Source: Aurantiochytrium sp. KH105 (taxonomy: Eukaryota; Sar; Bigyra; Thraustochytrida; Thraustochytriidae). From it: a stretch of 64,000 nt of DNA. Within the stretch, counting starts at the first letter, position 1. The number at the start of each line of letters is the position of its first letter. Below, in pieces: positions 29,449 through 38,891 of the stretch. Below the pieces are notes generated by a model. It had not been told where the DNA came from. It made no database searches and worked only from the letters and a program-made list of their open reading frames with translations. Position numbers and translations under genes: made by a program. The stretch lies in assembly GCA_003116975.1 (NCBI GenBank), contig BGKB01000017.1, positions 744,001-808,000 on the forward strand, in the 5' to 3' direction.

Positions 29449-31668
29449 ATGGAGACCCAGGAGCGTGGAGCCGAAGCCAACGCGGAGCTCCTAGCCTTGC
29501 ACCGCATCGATGAAACGAGCACAAGGCTTCAGCAGCAGGGCAAATACCTCGAGGCGCTCGAGTGCATGGAAAGGGGTCTTGTACTACGACAACACTTTTT
29601 CGGCCCTTCAAGCGACGAAGTCTGGGCAGCATGCAAGACCGTCGGCCAAATGTGCAACCTTTTGGCCATGACGTACCTGCAGCAGGAGGAGTTTTCCATG
29701 GTTCTTGAGCTGCTCAAGAAAGCCGAGATCTTGACTGAGCGAGACGAACACGGACGTGCCGTCACGTACAATAACCTGGCGTGCTACTTTCGTCGCACTG
29801 GTAAGCTCCATGCTGCGCTCCAATATCTGCAAAAGGCACTGAAAGTGGAATCTCGTCTGGAAAATGTGACCAATCGCGCCGATACCCACTTGAATCTCTG
29901 CGCGGTGCTCTCGCAGCTTGGGCGTCACGCGGGAGCGCTCGAGCATGCACAAGCGGCGTTAATTCAGTTGCAGGAAGAACTCTTTCCGGGCGCCTTGTCG
30001 GCCTCGGCCAAATCCTCCAGCAGCGCTGCGCTGGCGAGCACAGACCGCATCGCTGTGCTGGCAATCGCATACCATAATATTGGCGTCGAGCAAGAGTTTC
30101 TGAAGCGCTTTGAGATGGCCATCGACTCGTACCGCAAGGGGGTCGACATTAGTGAAACCCATCTTGGCACGGATCATGGTATCACAGTCACGCTTCGTAA
30201 CTCATATCTTGCCGCTCGCCAGGCGGCCGAAAGCGCCAGAGCACGTCGAGGTCCGGCAGCAAGACCCTCGCGTCGTGTGGCGCCCAAAAAGACTGCAAAG
30301 ACTGCCAAGAGAAGCCCGCGCCTTCAGCAGCGAGAAGAGCGGCGCTGGAGCGACATCCAAAAGGCCTATGGAGACGTGTCCGCTGGCCTTAAGCCTGACC
30401 CAGCGGCCAGCTCGGAGTTTAATCTTCATGTGGACTTCCAAGAACAACAACTCGAGCTCCAAATGCAACGTGACAAAGAGGAAGAGAGACGTTTGCAAGA
30501 GGAGTCGCAAGCAGGTGAACAGCACGATGGAGAAAGCAAGATCAGCGATGATGCTTTTCGCTCGAGTCATCACTCTCTTATGGTGGAAGATGATCAAGAA
30601 TGTGACGTCAGCGAGACGCATCAAGACCCGGAAGATGAGGAAAAGAGTGGAGAGGCTGAGGAGCCTGAAAGTCCCGTGGGAGCATCGAGTAGAAACACAA
30701 GCCGTGCCCCGAGCCTCCAAAGAGGAATTACAGAGATGGGTGATGCTGGTCTTAGTGAAAATATTGCCAGTGCTCGCGCAGAGCTCGCAAGTGTTCATGA
30801 TCTGATCACGCCTCGCGACGAATCTGCTCTTGAAATTCTTGAGAACGAAGCCGCGGCCGCGGCAGAGGCTGCGAACAAGAGCTCTATTCCGATGCAAGAA
30901 GACGTGAACGATGAGGCAGTAGAAGAGAAAGGTGCTGACGATGACGAGCGTGAGTTTGGTGATGCTCGAGAAGGCAAAGTGGGCGACGACACGATGGAGG
31001 ATCCAGAACGAGAGAGCAAATACGCAGAGAAACCAGCAGAAAGCGAAGATCAAGGCGACCAAGAAGAGAAAAGTCAGGATCAAACTGAAAAGCCTCGTAG
31101 TGCCAGAGAAAATTCAACGAGGAGCACTGGCGACACAACGCAGGATGAGGAGAAGTCACCGAGTTCCGACGAGGAAAAGCATGCTGACATCGTCGAAAAT
31201 CTTGTACCAGAGGAGCACAATTACGACGACGACGACAACAACAACGACGACGGCAACGATGGAAATGATAACATCGAGGAGAAGCATGCCGCTGACTCTG
31301 GCTCTGCACCGACGGAAAGCAAGAGCGAAGAGGCGGGTACGGAAGGAGAAAAGGAGGACGAAGAGCAAACCAACGTCGAGATGGCGAACGATATCGAAGA
31401 ATCGACTCTTGACGCAAATGTAGCGAAAACAGGACCTCAGAACGAGAAAGATGAAGAAGAGAAATCGAAAGACGATGGAGCAGATCATCAGCGAGATTGC
31501 AAGGAAAGTGGGATGAACGAAGATTTCGCAGACGGCGAGGAGAGCGCAAGACTTTCTCCAACGAATGAAAAGGAATGTGTCCAAGAAGATGAAGAATCCA
31601 AGCAAGCGGAGCAGGTCAGTGACGGCAATGACAAGGACGCAGGTGTATGTGCAGAAGGTTCTGCGTAG
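29449..31668 (+). CDS. TPR protein with long acidic C-terminal tail
   Basis: The ATG at 29449 gives 739 residues. The first ~265 residues contain about five tetratricopeptide repeats: RIDETSTRLQQQGKYLEALECMERGLVL, ...MTYLQQEEFSMVLELLKKAEIL, VTYNNLACYFRRTGKLHAALQYLQKAL, DTHLNLCAVLSQLGRHAGALEHAQAAL and AIAYHNIGVEQEFLKRFEMAIDSYRKGV. The pattern resembles the kinesin-light-chain-like TPR_12 family. A basic hinge follows (ARRGPAARPSRRVAPKKTAKTAKR), then a ~400-residue region dominated by Glu/Asp/Lys/Ser with no conserved fold. TPRs mediate protein docking, and similar architectures occur among flagellar and centrosomal proteins, but no specific orthologue is recognised. Confidence 0.85.
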   Translation: METQERGAEANAELLALHRIDETSTRLQQQGKYLEALECMERGLVLRQHFFGPSSDEVWAACKTVGQMCNLLAMTYLQQEEFSMVLELLKKAEILTERDEHGRAVTYNNLACYFRRTGKLHAALQYLQKALKVESRLENVTNRADTHLNLCAVLSQLGRHAGALEHAQAALIQLQEELFPGALSASAKSSSSAALASTDRIAVLAIAYHNIGVEQEFLKRFEMAIDSYRKGVDISETHLGTDHGITVTLRNSYLAARQAAESARARRGPAARPSRRVAPKKTAKTAKRSPRLQQREERRWSDIQKAYGDVSAGLKPDPAASSEFNLHVDFQEQQLELQMQRDKEEERRLQEESQAGEQHDGESKISDDAFRSSHHSLMVEDDQECDVSETHQDPEDEEKSGEAEEPESPVGASSRNTSRAPSLQRGITEMGDAGLSENIASARAELASVHDLITPRDESALEILENEAAAAAEAANKSSIPMQEDVNDEAVEEKGADDDEREFGDAREGKVGDDTMEDPERESKYAEKPAESEDQGDQEEKSQDQTEKPRSARENSTRSTGDTTQDEEKSPSSDEEKHADIVENLVPEEHNYDDDDNNNDDGNDGNDNIEEKHAADSGSAPTESKSEEAGTEGEKEDEEQTNVEMANDIEESTLDANVAKTGPQNEKDEEEKSKDDGADHQRDCKESGMNEDFADGEESARLSPTNEKECVQEDEESKQAEQVSDGNDKDAGVCAEGSA

Positions 31669-31751
31669 TAGGCCAAGTTCGTATCGTATCAAAACATTTT
31701 TTTGACCGTCTCAGTCAGACGGTCTTCTAAAAACAAAAACTACTGACACAT

Positions 31752-34640
31752 TTAGCTGGAACCGTTTCTGCCAAGCCAATACTTATGATACCACTCGTCT
31801 GCAGGGTGTGACGCTCGAAATTTGGCACGAGCTTCAGTGCGCGCAGCTTCTGCCCGTGCAGCGTAAATACTACGAGAGGCCGCTCGGCGGTCAGTGTAGC
31901 CGGAGAGGTCTCGCATAGCCTTGGTTGTCTTGAGCTTGAGCTTGATGGCTGCTGTCACAGTAGCATTCATTTGGTTCGCCGCCTTTGCCCAGGCAAAATG
32001 ACCCGCTCCCTTGGGTGCTTTGACGCCCACGTTGTCCTCAAAATCGTCATCGTCGTCACTCTCATCGTCGTCGTCGACGCCATCACCATCGTCTAAAATC
32101 GTTTTGCCAAAGGGTCTGCTCTTTCGTCTCGTGACTCCATGTTGCATCTTTCCGCCTTGCTTCTTCTCCTCGTCCTTTTTCTTGTTCTTGTTCTTGTTCT
32201 TTTTTTGGTGCCTCTTTGGCGCGCTGCTCTCCCCCTCACCATGCCAGCGAATGAACTCCTGGAGCGTCACGACGCCGTCACCATTTTCGTCCATAGCTTC
32301 CAAGGCAATGCGAATCTGAGACTTTGTCAGCGGCAGACAGAGCTCAGCGACAGCTCTTCTGAACTCTGCTTCATCAATTTCCCCAGACCCATCCAAGTCA
32401 AATAGCTCAAAGGCCTCCTCAGCGAGACTGCGGCGTAGCTCCTCTGGTGTCATTCTCGTTCGGGCTTCTTTTCGAGCGATTCGTGACGCTTTGGCTCGTT
32501 GAATCTGCGCTCGAAACTCGCGCTTCCCCTCTTTTGTTTTCAGATAGGCCTTGGTCTCGCCGACAACCTCCAAGGTTGTCTTGCGAAGCTGCATATTCTC
32601 AAGGCCAAGTCTGCGACGCTCGGCTTCGACGCGCGAAGCCTTCCAGCGTCTCACAAAGCGGCGTGCTTTGGCGCCGCGTGCAAGGGCGCACATCTTCGTT
32701 GCGCTCGCTCGTTCGAGGCGCTTGTGAGCAGCCGCGAGACGCCCACAGTGACCTCGGTATATGCGCTGGATCTCGTGAGCCTTGCGCTCTCGAAGCGATA
32801 GCAACTCTTGATAGCGGCGTCGCTGGACGTTGCCGCGAAAGCGCGCCTGAATGCCTGCAATGCCGATGCGGACGGCGCGCCGCATTGCCTCGAGGTCATG
32901 CCGAGTCTTGTTGCCTCGGAAAATTCGCTGCAGGTGCCGAGCGACAAGTTCCTGGTGCTTGCGTAGATACCGAAGCTTGGCGACATGTTTGTGCGCGATA
33001 GAGCTCCGCACGCGGGATTGAATATTGGCAAAGCGTTTTCCAACCTCGCGATCGCGGCGTAAGCGCGCGTCTTCGGCACGCTGTCGCGCGAGCGAGATCT
33101 TGACATTGCCAGGAATTCGAACAAGCTCCCACTCGTGGAGCTGTGCAAGCGACATGTTGTAGCTTTTGGCCATGCGCAGGAAATCAAGAATGCGCCGTCC
33201 AAGCCAAGCCCGAACCTGTGCCTGAATCACGACAAGATATGCCACTTTTTCACGGCGAAACATCTCAACTCGCCTTCTGCCGGCCATGCCACGTGCACGT
33301 TTCTGCAAAATTGTGGCTGCGCGGTGGCTTTTGCCAAGAACGCGTCGCCATTGTCTTTGGATCAGCGTGGCGGCCTCGGCGGCCTCTCGCGAAAAGCGGA
33401 AGACCTCACCTTCTCGACTTGCGGGAAGATTGAGCGCGAGAATAGCGTGATCGCCTTCGTGGACGTAATAAGGTGGAGCGGGCTGACCAGGACTTGCTTG
33501 TCGCGGCGGCGAGGCCGACTTAAGAGCCCTAGGATCCACCCGCGCAAACACTTTCGGCTTGGTCTCGTGCGAAGGCTCTTCCTGCACGAGCTCGGGCGCG
33601 AATGCGGCAGCGCTTGGGGCAGCGACCTCCTGGGCACCCCGTTGCGCGCAATAAGCTTCCATGCCCAGTGGCTCGGCGACGATTGAGGTGACCTCGTCTT
33701 GCCAGTAGCCACGGCCAATGTTGGCGTCAAAGTAATCCTCAAGATTTGCCTGCATCTCCTCTGAGGCCGTCACCGCAAGGTCGATTTCTTCCGAGATGGC
33801 AATATTGTCGAGCATATAGGCATAGGCCTTTTGCAAGACGGTTTCTTCTGGCGCATCGCGCCAATCTGTCTTCGGTACAACTTTGAAGGTCTCTTTGCCC
33901 TCTGATGTTGCAAAACATGAGGGTAAGCGGCCGGGTGGCGGATGACGCTTCACGCCATAGAATTTCGGGGCGTGTCCACACGCAGCGACAATCTCACGAC
34001 GACTCGGAAGCTCGCGAACACTCTGCACGCCGGGAAGCGACGTCGAGGTTTCCAGCGCACTCTGTACGATACGCTCTGTGCTTTGATCGGATTTGCAGGG
34101 ATGATCGCGTGGCGTCTCGCGTGAGTCGAGAGGCGAGCCACCATTTTCGTTATCGTGCTTTCGCCATTCCACGAGCAAGTCTGTGGCACTCACTGCTGCA
34201 AGTCTGTCTCTTTTCGCGCGTAACCTTTCGGGCATTTCCCGAGGTCTTTGTCGTTTGGCAGTCTTGCCAGGAGCGACAAATTGGGGTATCCCGCCGGAAA
34301 GCATGCGTTTTCGTTGCGCTTGCTGCGTACGCGGGTCGGCCTCTGCGGCGACGCGAAAGTCCTTGAGGTCGTTGCCAATCTTCATCATTTCTTGCACTAG
34401 GTGGCCGACCCTTTTCCGCGCGCGAATTGCGGGGTCGCGTTTGCTGCGTTGCGCAGCATCGCGTTCCTTGCGAAGGCGTTTGTACATGGGCGTTCGCGCT
34501 GGCGATGTGTATGGCGATGATCGTAAGGTGCGCTCTGCGTGGATGGCGGCCTCTGCTTCGGGGATCGGGTCGCCATCCGCGTCCAGGAGAAGGCCGCGCG
34601 GGAGCAGCAAATGCTGACTCTTGAGGCTGGCACGACTCAT
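31752..34640 (-). CDS. IQ-motif and EF-hand protein
   Basis: The ATG at 34640 gives 962 residues. After a ~380-residue poorly conserved N-terminus there is a series of roughly eight IQ-like motifs (AATLIQRQWRRVLGKSHRAATILQKRARG, VVIQAQVRAWLGRRI, HLQRIFRGNKTR, GIAGIQARFRGNVQRRRY, HEIQRIYRGHCGRL). These are expected to bind calmodulin or related light chains. Two canonical EF-hands follow near residues 748 and 783, with loops DLDGSGEIDEAE and DENGDGVVTLQE, both with full calcium-ligand patterns. The C-terminal part has a Lys-rich and a poly-Asp stretch. There is no motor domain, so it is not a myosin. Large IQ/EF proteins are common in flagellates, often axonemal or basal-body associated; that is family-level inference. 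The stop lies about 80 bases from the convergent TPR gene stop. Confidence 0.87.
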   Translation of the reverse strand: MSRASLKSQHLLLPRGLLLDADGDPIPEAEAAIHAERTLRSSPYTSPARTPMYKRLRKERDAAQRSKRDPAIRARKRVGHLVQEMMKIGNDLKDFRVAAEADPRTQQAQRKRMLSGGIPQFVAPGKTAKRQRPREMPERLRAKRDRLAAVSATDLLVEWRKHDNENGGSPLDSRETPRDHPCKSDQSTERIVQSALETSTSLPGVQSVRELPSRREIVAACGHAPKFYGVKRHPPPGRLPSCFATSEGKETFKVVPKTDWRDAPEETVLQKAYAYMLDNIAISEEIDLAVTASEEMQANLEDYFDANIGRGYWQDEVTSIVAEPLGMEAYCAQRGAQEVAAPSAAAFAPELVQEEPSHETKPKVFARVDPRALKSASPPRQASPGQPAPPYYVHEGDHAILALNLPASREGEVFRFSREAAEAATLIQRQWRRVLGKSHRAATILQKRARGMAGRRRVEMFRREKVAYLVVIQAQVRAWLGRRILDFLRMAKSYNMSLAQLHEWELVRIPGNVKISLARQRAEDARLRRDREVGKRFANIQSRVRSSIAHKHVAKLRYLRKHQELVARHLQRIFRGNKTRHDLEAMRRAVRIGIAGIQARFRGNVQRRRYQELLSLRERKAHEIQRIYRGHCGRLAAAHKRLERASATKMCALARGAKARRFVRRWKASRVEAERRRLGLENMQLRKTTLEVVGETKAYLKTKEGKREFRAQIQRAKASRIARKEARTRMTPEELRRSLAEEAFELFDLDGSGEIDEAEFRRAVAELCLPLTKSQIRIALEAMDENGDGVVTLQEFIRWHGEGESSAPKRHQKKNKNKNKKKDEEKKQGGKMQHGVTRRKSRPFGKTILDDGDGVDDDDESDDDDDFEDNVGVKAPKGAGHFAWAKAANQMNATVTAAIKLKLKTTKAMRDLSGYTDRRAASRSIYAARAEAARTEARAKFRASHPADEWYHKYWLGRNGSS

Positions 34641-35278
34641 GATGGCGCTCTTGCAGCTGGTTCTACTGCTGGTGCAGTATCTACTGCTGTAGATAGTTTT
34701 CCTTGTCCTCTGATCCGGTTGCCACTGCAGTAGCGGTCCGGGGTTCGAGCGGCCTCACCTGGGCGCTCGGACCCCGCTTAATTTTCTACGTGGGGTTTGT
34801 CTGCCCCGTTCTTCTTGGTCGTGCTAATTCCTTACCTTGCACAGGGGGAATCTTTTACTTTACCTATTGAAAGGCCTACTTCGTATACATGGAGGTCATC
34901 CGTGAAAGCTCTCGATTGGAAAGGTCCGTTGAGATTTATCGTGCACGAAATCGAAAAAAGTCATCCTTTTTTTTTTTTTTTTGTCAGCAGCTCGCATGCG
35001 GAAGCAGGAGGACCGGAAAATAAAAGAATAGCAAGCAAGGGCATACAACTTGACGACGCTGTATGTAATTGAAGAAAATCTGAGACGTGCAATGGTATCC
35101 AAAACTCGAATGCTCATAGGGGTTGGACGTAGAAACATAAAGGGTTAGGTTAGGTTAGTACAGGATGTCAAATATGTAGGAAGTAGCGCATGGCCTTTTG
35201 GATGTTGTTGCAAAGGCCCGTACGCAGATGCTGGGAACGGGTTAGCCATTCCATAAGAATGTGTTGGCAAGAGGTGTC
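34641..35278. other. Intergenic region with a strong hairpin and telomere-like units
   Basis: It contains a GC-rich inverted repeat (34740-34777), a T-run (about 34967-34982) and three TTAGG units (about 35144-35158). No coding region is supported. Confidence 0.55.
34740..34777. repeat. GC-rich 13-bp hairpin
   Basis: CGGGGTTCGAGCG (34740-34752) pairs with CGCTCGGACCCCG (34765-34777) over 13 positions with one T-G wobble, leaving a 12-base loop. It lies about 100 bases upstream of the IQ/EF-hand start. It could be a regulatory hairpin or part of a small RNA; it does not fit a tRNA. Confidence 0.7.
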
Positions 35279-38020
35279 TCAGGGCGTCTTGCGTCTTGCG
35301 ACCCGCGCCCGCTGCTTGCTCTCCTGCTGGCGCGAGCTTGTGGATGGCGCGAAGCCGCGAATTGCCCCGATGCGCGCAATGGTGTAGTACAAATGGCGAA
35401 AGAAAATCAGAATGGCAGGAACTCGGCCAAAGGTACGCTTACTGGTGCGAAAGAAATGCATTTGCGTAAGCTCTCCAGGTAAAGGTGGCAAGGATCCCGA
35501 GGCCTCTTGAGACGCACGCCACACCGAGGAGGCATCGCGGTCCACACGCATAGACCAGCGGGGTTTTACACGTCGACGCTTTCGCGACAACGCTGAAGAC
35601 GACGACGACGACGACGATGGTAATGACAAAGAAGACGAAGAAGACTCCGCCTCAGGGGCGGCTGAAGTGCTCGAGGAGGACGCCGATGAACCTGCGGTCG
35701 AGGCATGCTCGTAAAGGAGGGTAATGTCTCCAAGCCGGAAAGTATTTTGCCATGACTGCATGGCAGTCATGAACGTCCGGAGACTAAAGCACTCAGTGAA
35801 GCTCATGAACTTGAAGTACTCGATACCCAAGAGCAAAATGTCATCAACACACATGAGGATCATGGGCTTCTCCTCGGACTTGGGCTCGCCGATGGCGTTT
35901 CCGCGATCTGGTTGCAAGAGGGCGTCGTGCGCGCGCACGACAATGATATTGTAGACGGCGCCAAGCTCCTCGTGGCCGTCGTTCCATTTGCGCGCGAAAA
36001 ATCGTTTTCGCAATGTCTCGGAGGGGACCTTGTACGCGCAGCCCGCCGAGTCAACGACGAGCTCGCTAGTCCGGACGGTCTGCTCAAAGACCTGGTCAAA
36101 GCGCTGCCGATCGTAAATAAAGTCAAAATGTTGGCGCTCGAGCTCAAGTGTCACCGTCTCGTAGCTGTCGCCGACTCGAGAGACGCGGTCGCCGTAGACA
36201 AGGGCTGCGGTCGTTGCGGCGGCGTCGAGGCGCTCCTGGTCGACGTCGTCGTCTTCAAGAGATGCAGAGACCTGGCCTTGTCCATAATACATGTCCCGCT
36301 GGGCGCGGGCCTCTGCGGCTTCATCGTGGGCACTCGTCAGCTCGCGACTCGACTTGCGCGCCGACAAAGGCTGCACAAGGCTCGACGCGCCAGGCGTTGG
36401 GTCTGTAGTGTACTTGCCAGGCGCTGGTATGGCAGCTACAAAGGCGCGTCCATAGAGATCCTTGTCGACGATGTCCTCGTGAAAGGCCTCATCGATTGTG
36501 CGTTGCAAGTTCGCGGCGTCCGTCGCGGAGACCTCGCTGCCCCCGAGAGCTTGCTCAAGTGATTTGAACTTGTACGGCATGCGATGCACGGCCAAGAGTT
36601 TGGAGCGTGATTTACGCGGCCGGCGTTGGCTCGTATATTGACCATGGTGGGTGTCACTTGAAGGCGTGCGCGAAGCGCCACTGCTTCCGGAGCTGTGCTG
36701 GCGCGTTGACAGTGCGCGTCGTCTCGGTCGCGCTCGTTGGGACGGGCTTGGGGACGCCATGCTCGGCTGTTGCTGTGGCTGCGGTTGCTGAGGTCTAAAG
36801 TGGGCATAGGGGGACTCGCGGGCAATGGGGCTCGCCATGGGACCAAAGGTCAGCATGGGTGGCGAGAGGAGAAGAGGTTCATTTCTGTTCTGTGGGTCTG
36901 GCGTTCCAAACATGGGAATTCCTGCTGGGCTGAGGTGACAATGTTGTTGTTGTTGCTGCTGCTGCTGCTGCTGTCGCATGAACATTTGCTGTTGTTCGGA
37001 ATTTAACATGCGAGGTTCCAAGGTCCCGACAGGAGCTCGCATGGGGGTGTAGCCCATCGTGGGATTTGGCTGGGAATAGTCGGGGGCGTTCGCATCACGA
37101 TCATCATCGCGTCGTGTTTCTGCTCGTCTGCGCTTCCGGGAGTGGGTTTCTGGGGAATTGAAGGTCTGCACAGGCTTGGATGCCGATATTGCAAGCACCG
37201 GAAGCGCGCGAGCCTCACGAACTATTCCTCCTTTGCCCCCTAACGGCGTTGCGGCGTAGCCTTGTCGAGCACTTGAATCGTTTACATTGCTGGACTTGCT
37301 CACCTTGGCACTTTCGTCGTTCTGGGCGGCATCGCCCTGCAGAGGTGATTCTCCGGATTGCATCTGCTGCTGCTGCTGCTGCTGGTGCTGGTGCTGGTGC
37401 TGCTGCATCATTTGTTGTTGCTGTTGTTGTTGATATTTTTGCTGGTGCTGGTGCTGGTGCTGCTGCCAGGACGTCTTTTCAGTAAAGGCGAGGGGCCCAC
37501 GGAAGAGCAGCGGGGTGGCCACGGGCGATCCCGCAGAGGGATCAATGACGGCCGTCACGGGAAAGATGCCCGTCTGCGCGTCTGCATGGGCGCCCGCCCC
37601 GGGCGGCTGCTGCTGGTCCGGGGACTCTGGCCGCGACTCCGCGCCGGCCGCCGGCGCCTGCGCCCTCTCCCTTCGCGGGCACGGGCGCGAGCGCGGGCGC
37701 GGGCGCGACGTTGCCGCAGCGGGCGTTCCGGGGTTTTCGGGCGCGGCTCCGGGCGCGGGCCCCTCCTCGGCCGCGTCCGCGCGCGGGGCCGCGCTCCCCG
37801 CGCCGGGCTCGCGCGCCGCGGGGCCCGGGCCCGCCGCCGCGCCGCCGCGCGCCGCGCGCGCCTCCTCGCCGCNTCCGCCGCGCGCGCCTCCTCGCCGCGC
37901 CGCCGCCGCCGCGCGCCGCGCATGCTCGAAGCGTGCCTGCCGCCGGCCTGTGAGGGCCGAGGGACCCGGAGAAGGGAGGAGGGCGCGGAAGGGGAGCTCA
38001 GGCCGCGCAAAGGGCGGCAA
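35279..38020 (-). CDS. Gln-rich protein of unknown function, N-terminus unresolved
   Basis: I do not recognise this protein. The frame is open from 38059 down to the stop at 35279, but the first ATG in it is at 37411, inside a Gln/His stretch; 38020 is only a TTG. Coding character extends at least to about 37560 (GIFPVTAVIDPSAGSP), so an upstream exon or an assembly fault near the ambiguous base at about 37872 is likely. Visible features: poly-Gln/His tracts, a basic Ser/Arg-rich middle (PRKSRSKLLAVHRMPYKFKSLEQALGG), and a conserved-looking C-terminal ~330 residues (LELERQHFDFIYDRQRFDQVFEQ, KVPSETLRKRFFARKWNDGHEE, MILMCVDDILLLGIEYFKFMSF) interrupted by poly-Ser. Composition suggests a nuclear or transcription-related protein; this is inference only. 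Confidence 0.65.
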   Translation of the reverse strand: MPPFARPELPFRALLPSPGPSALTGRRQARFEHARRAAAAARRGGARGGXGEEARAARGGAAAGPGPAAREPGAGSAAPRADAAEEGPAPGAAPENPGTPAAATSRPRPRSRPCPRRERAQAPAAGAESRPESPDQQQPPGAGAHADAQTGIFPVTAVIDPSAGSPVATPLLFRGPLAFTEKTSWQQHQHQHQQKYQQQQQQQMMQQHQHQHQQQQQQQMQSGESPLQGDAAQNDESAKVSKSSNVNDSSARQGYAATPLGGKGGIVREARALPVLAISASKPVQTFNSPETHSRKRRRAETRRDDDRDANAPDYSQPNPTMGYTPMRAPVGTLEPRMLNSEQQQMFMRQQQQQQQQQQHCHLSPAGIPMFGTPDPQNRNEPLLLSPPMLTFGPMASPIARESPYAHFRPQQPQPQQQPSMASPSPSQRARPRRRALSTRQHSSGSSGASRTPSSDTHHGQYTSQRRPRKSRSKLLAVHRMPYKFKSLEQALGGSEVSATDAANLQRTIDEAFHEDIVDKDLYGRAFVAAIPAPGKYTTDPTPGASSLVQPLSARKSSRELTSAHDEAAEARAQRDMYYGQGQVSASLEDDDVDQERLDAAATTAALVYGDRVSRVGDSYETVTLELERQHFDFIYDRQRFDQVFEQTVRTSELVVDSAGCAYKVPSETLRKRFFARKWNDGHEELGAVYNIIVVRAHDALLQPDRGNAIGEPKSEEKPMILMCVDDILLLGIEYFKFMSFTECFSLRTFMTAMQSWQNTFRLGDITLLYEHASTAGSSASSSSTSAAPEAESSSSSLSLPSSSSSSSSALSRKRRRVKPRWSMRVDRDASSVWRASQEASGSLPPLPGELTQMHFFRTSKRTFGRVPAILIFFRHLYYTIARIGAIRGFAPSTSSRQQESKQRARVARRKTP

Positions 38021-38069
38021 AGGCGCCGGGAAAGGGGAACAAACGCGGGGACAATGGGTTTAAAAGCGA

Positions 38070-38071
38070 AA

Positions 38072-38153
<82 letters not shown>
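38070..38153. repeat. GAAA tetranucleotide microsatellite
   Basis: About 20 uninterrupted GAAA units, the longest simple repeat in the window. It lies just upstream of the unresolved N-terminus of the Gln-rich gene. An FFLS-repeat frame on the minus strand is an artefact of it. Confidence 0.95.
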
Positions 38154-38154
<1 letters not shown>

Positions 38155-38401
38155 GAAGACAACACAGATACTACCTACGTGGGCACACCGACAGATAGAC
38201 AAGAGACGGCACCGAAGGGCCAAGGGAAGGGGAGAGAGCGGGCTTCGGAATGGGCTCGGCGCGGAGTGGGCGGAAGAGGCGAAGCTTGCTGCAGAGACGC
38301 TGTGATGAAGAGAGAAATGAGTACTTGAAAGACTGCGTGAAGAATAAGAGGTCTTCCGCCGGATTGAAGCGGCTTTCCGTAGGTATGAGTAGGTAGGTTT
38401 G

Positions 38402-38446
<45 letters not shown>

Positions 38447-38891
38447 ATTTGCATTGCAGATTGGGTGAAGAAAGATTCCGCATCGCTTTTCATCATGTGC
38501 GAGCCTGAGAAAAAGGGAAAAGAACGAATCAGCGAACAGAGTCAACAAGAAAATATGATGATGGTCACGGGCCGTCCACTTTGCAGTCGAGACAAATCGA
38601 GAGCAGGCCCAACTGCATGCAGGACGAATAGTTCTCGTTGAGCAGAAGCGCCCACTCGGCTCAGTACGCCAATGACTAACCACGAAGGTTGAAAATATAA
38701 ACATAAGTGGTCTAAGTTTTTTATTGTGATAGCCGTTAGACCTATAACTTTCAAGTTCGAAGTTATGAGGAGTGAGTGTTCTGACAGGAGCGGAGTTTGC
38801 GTGTGGCGCGAGGGCGAGTTTTTGTTCACCACGCAGTCTCGGACTCTCCTTGCGCGGCCGCAGGCAGCGTCGATTGTCCTTTTTCGCTCGA
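38154..38891. other. Intergenic region with CAG array
   Basis: It contains about 13 CAG units (38403-38443). No gene was recognised. It lies between divergent genes and may hold both promoters, plus any missing first exon of the Gln-rich gene. Confidence 0.5.

Noticed and set aside
34700-34790. Possible tRNA because of GGGGTTCGAG resembling a T-arm
   Set aside because: The flanking bases do not form a 5-bp T-stem, no acceptor or anticodon arm fits, and the segment is better explained by the 13-bp hairpin.
37555-38496. Minus-strand frame starting MMKSDAESF with an FFLS repeat
   Set aside because: The hydrophobic-looking part is the GAAA microsatellite read on the other strand; there is no membrane-protein pattern outside it.
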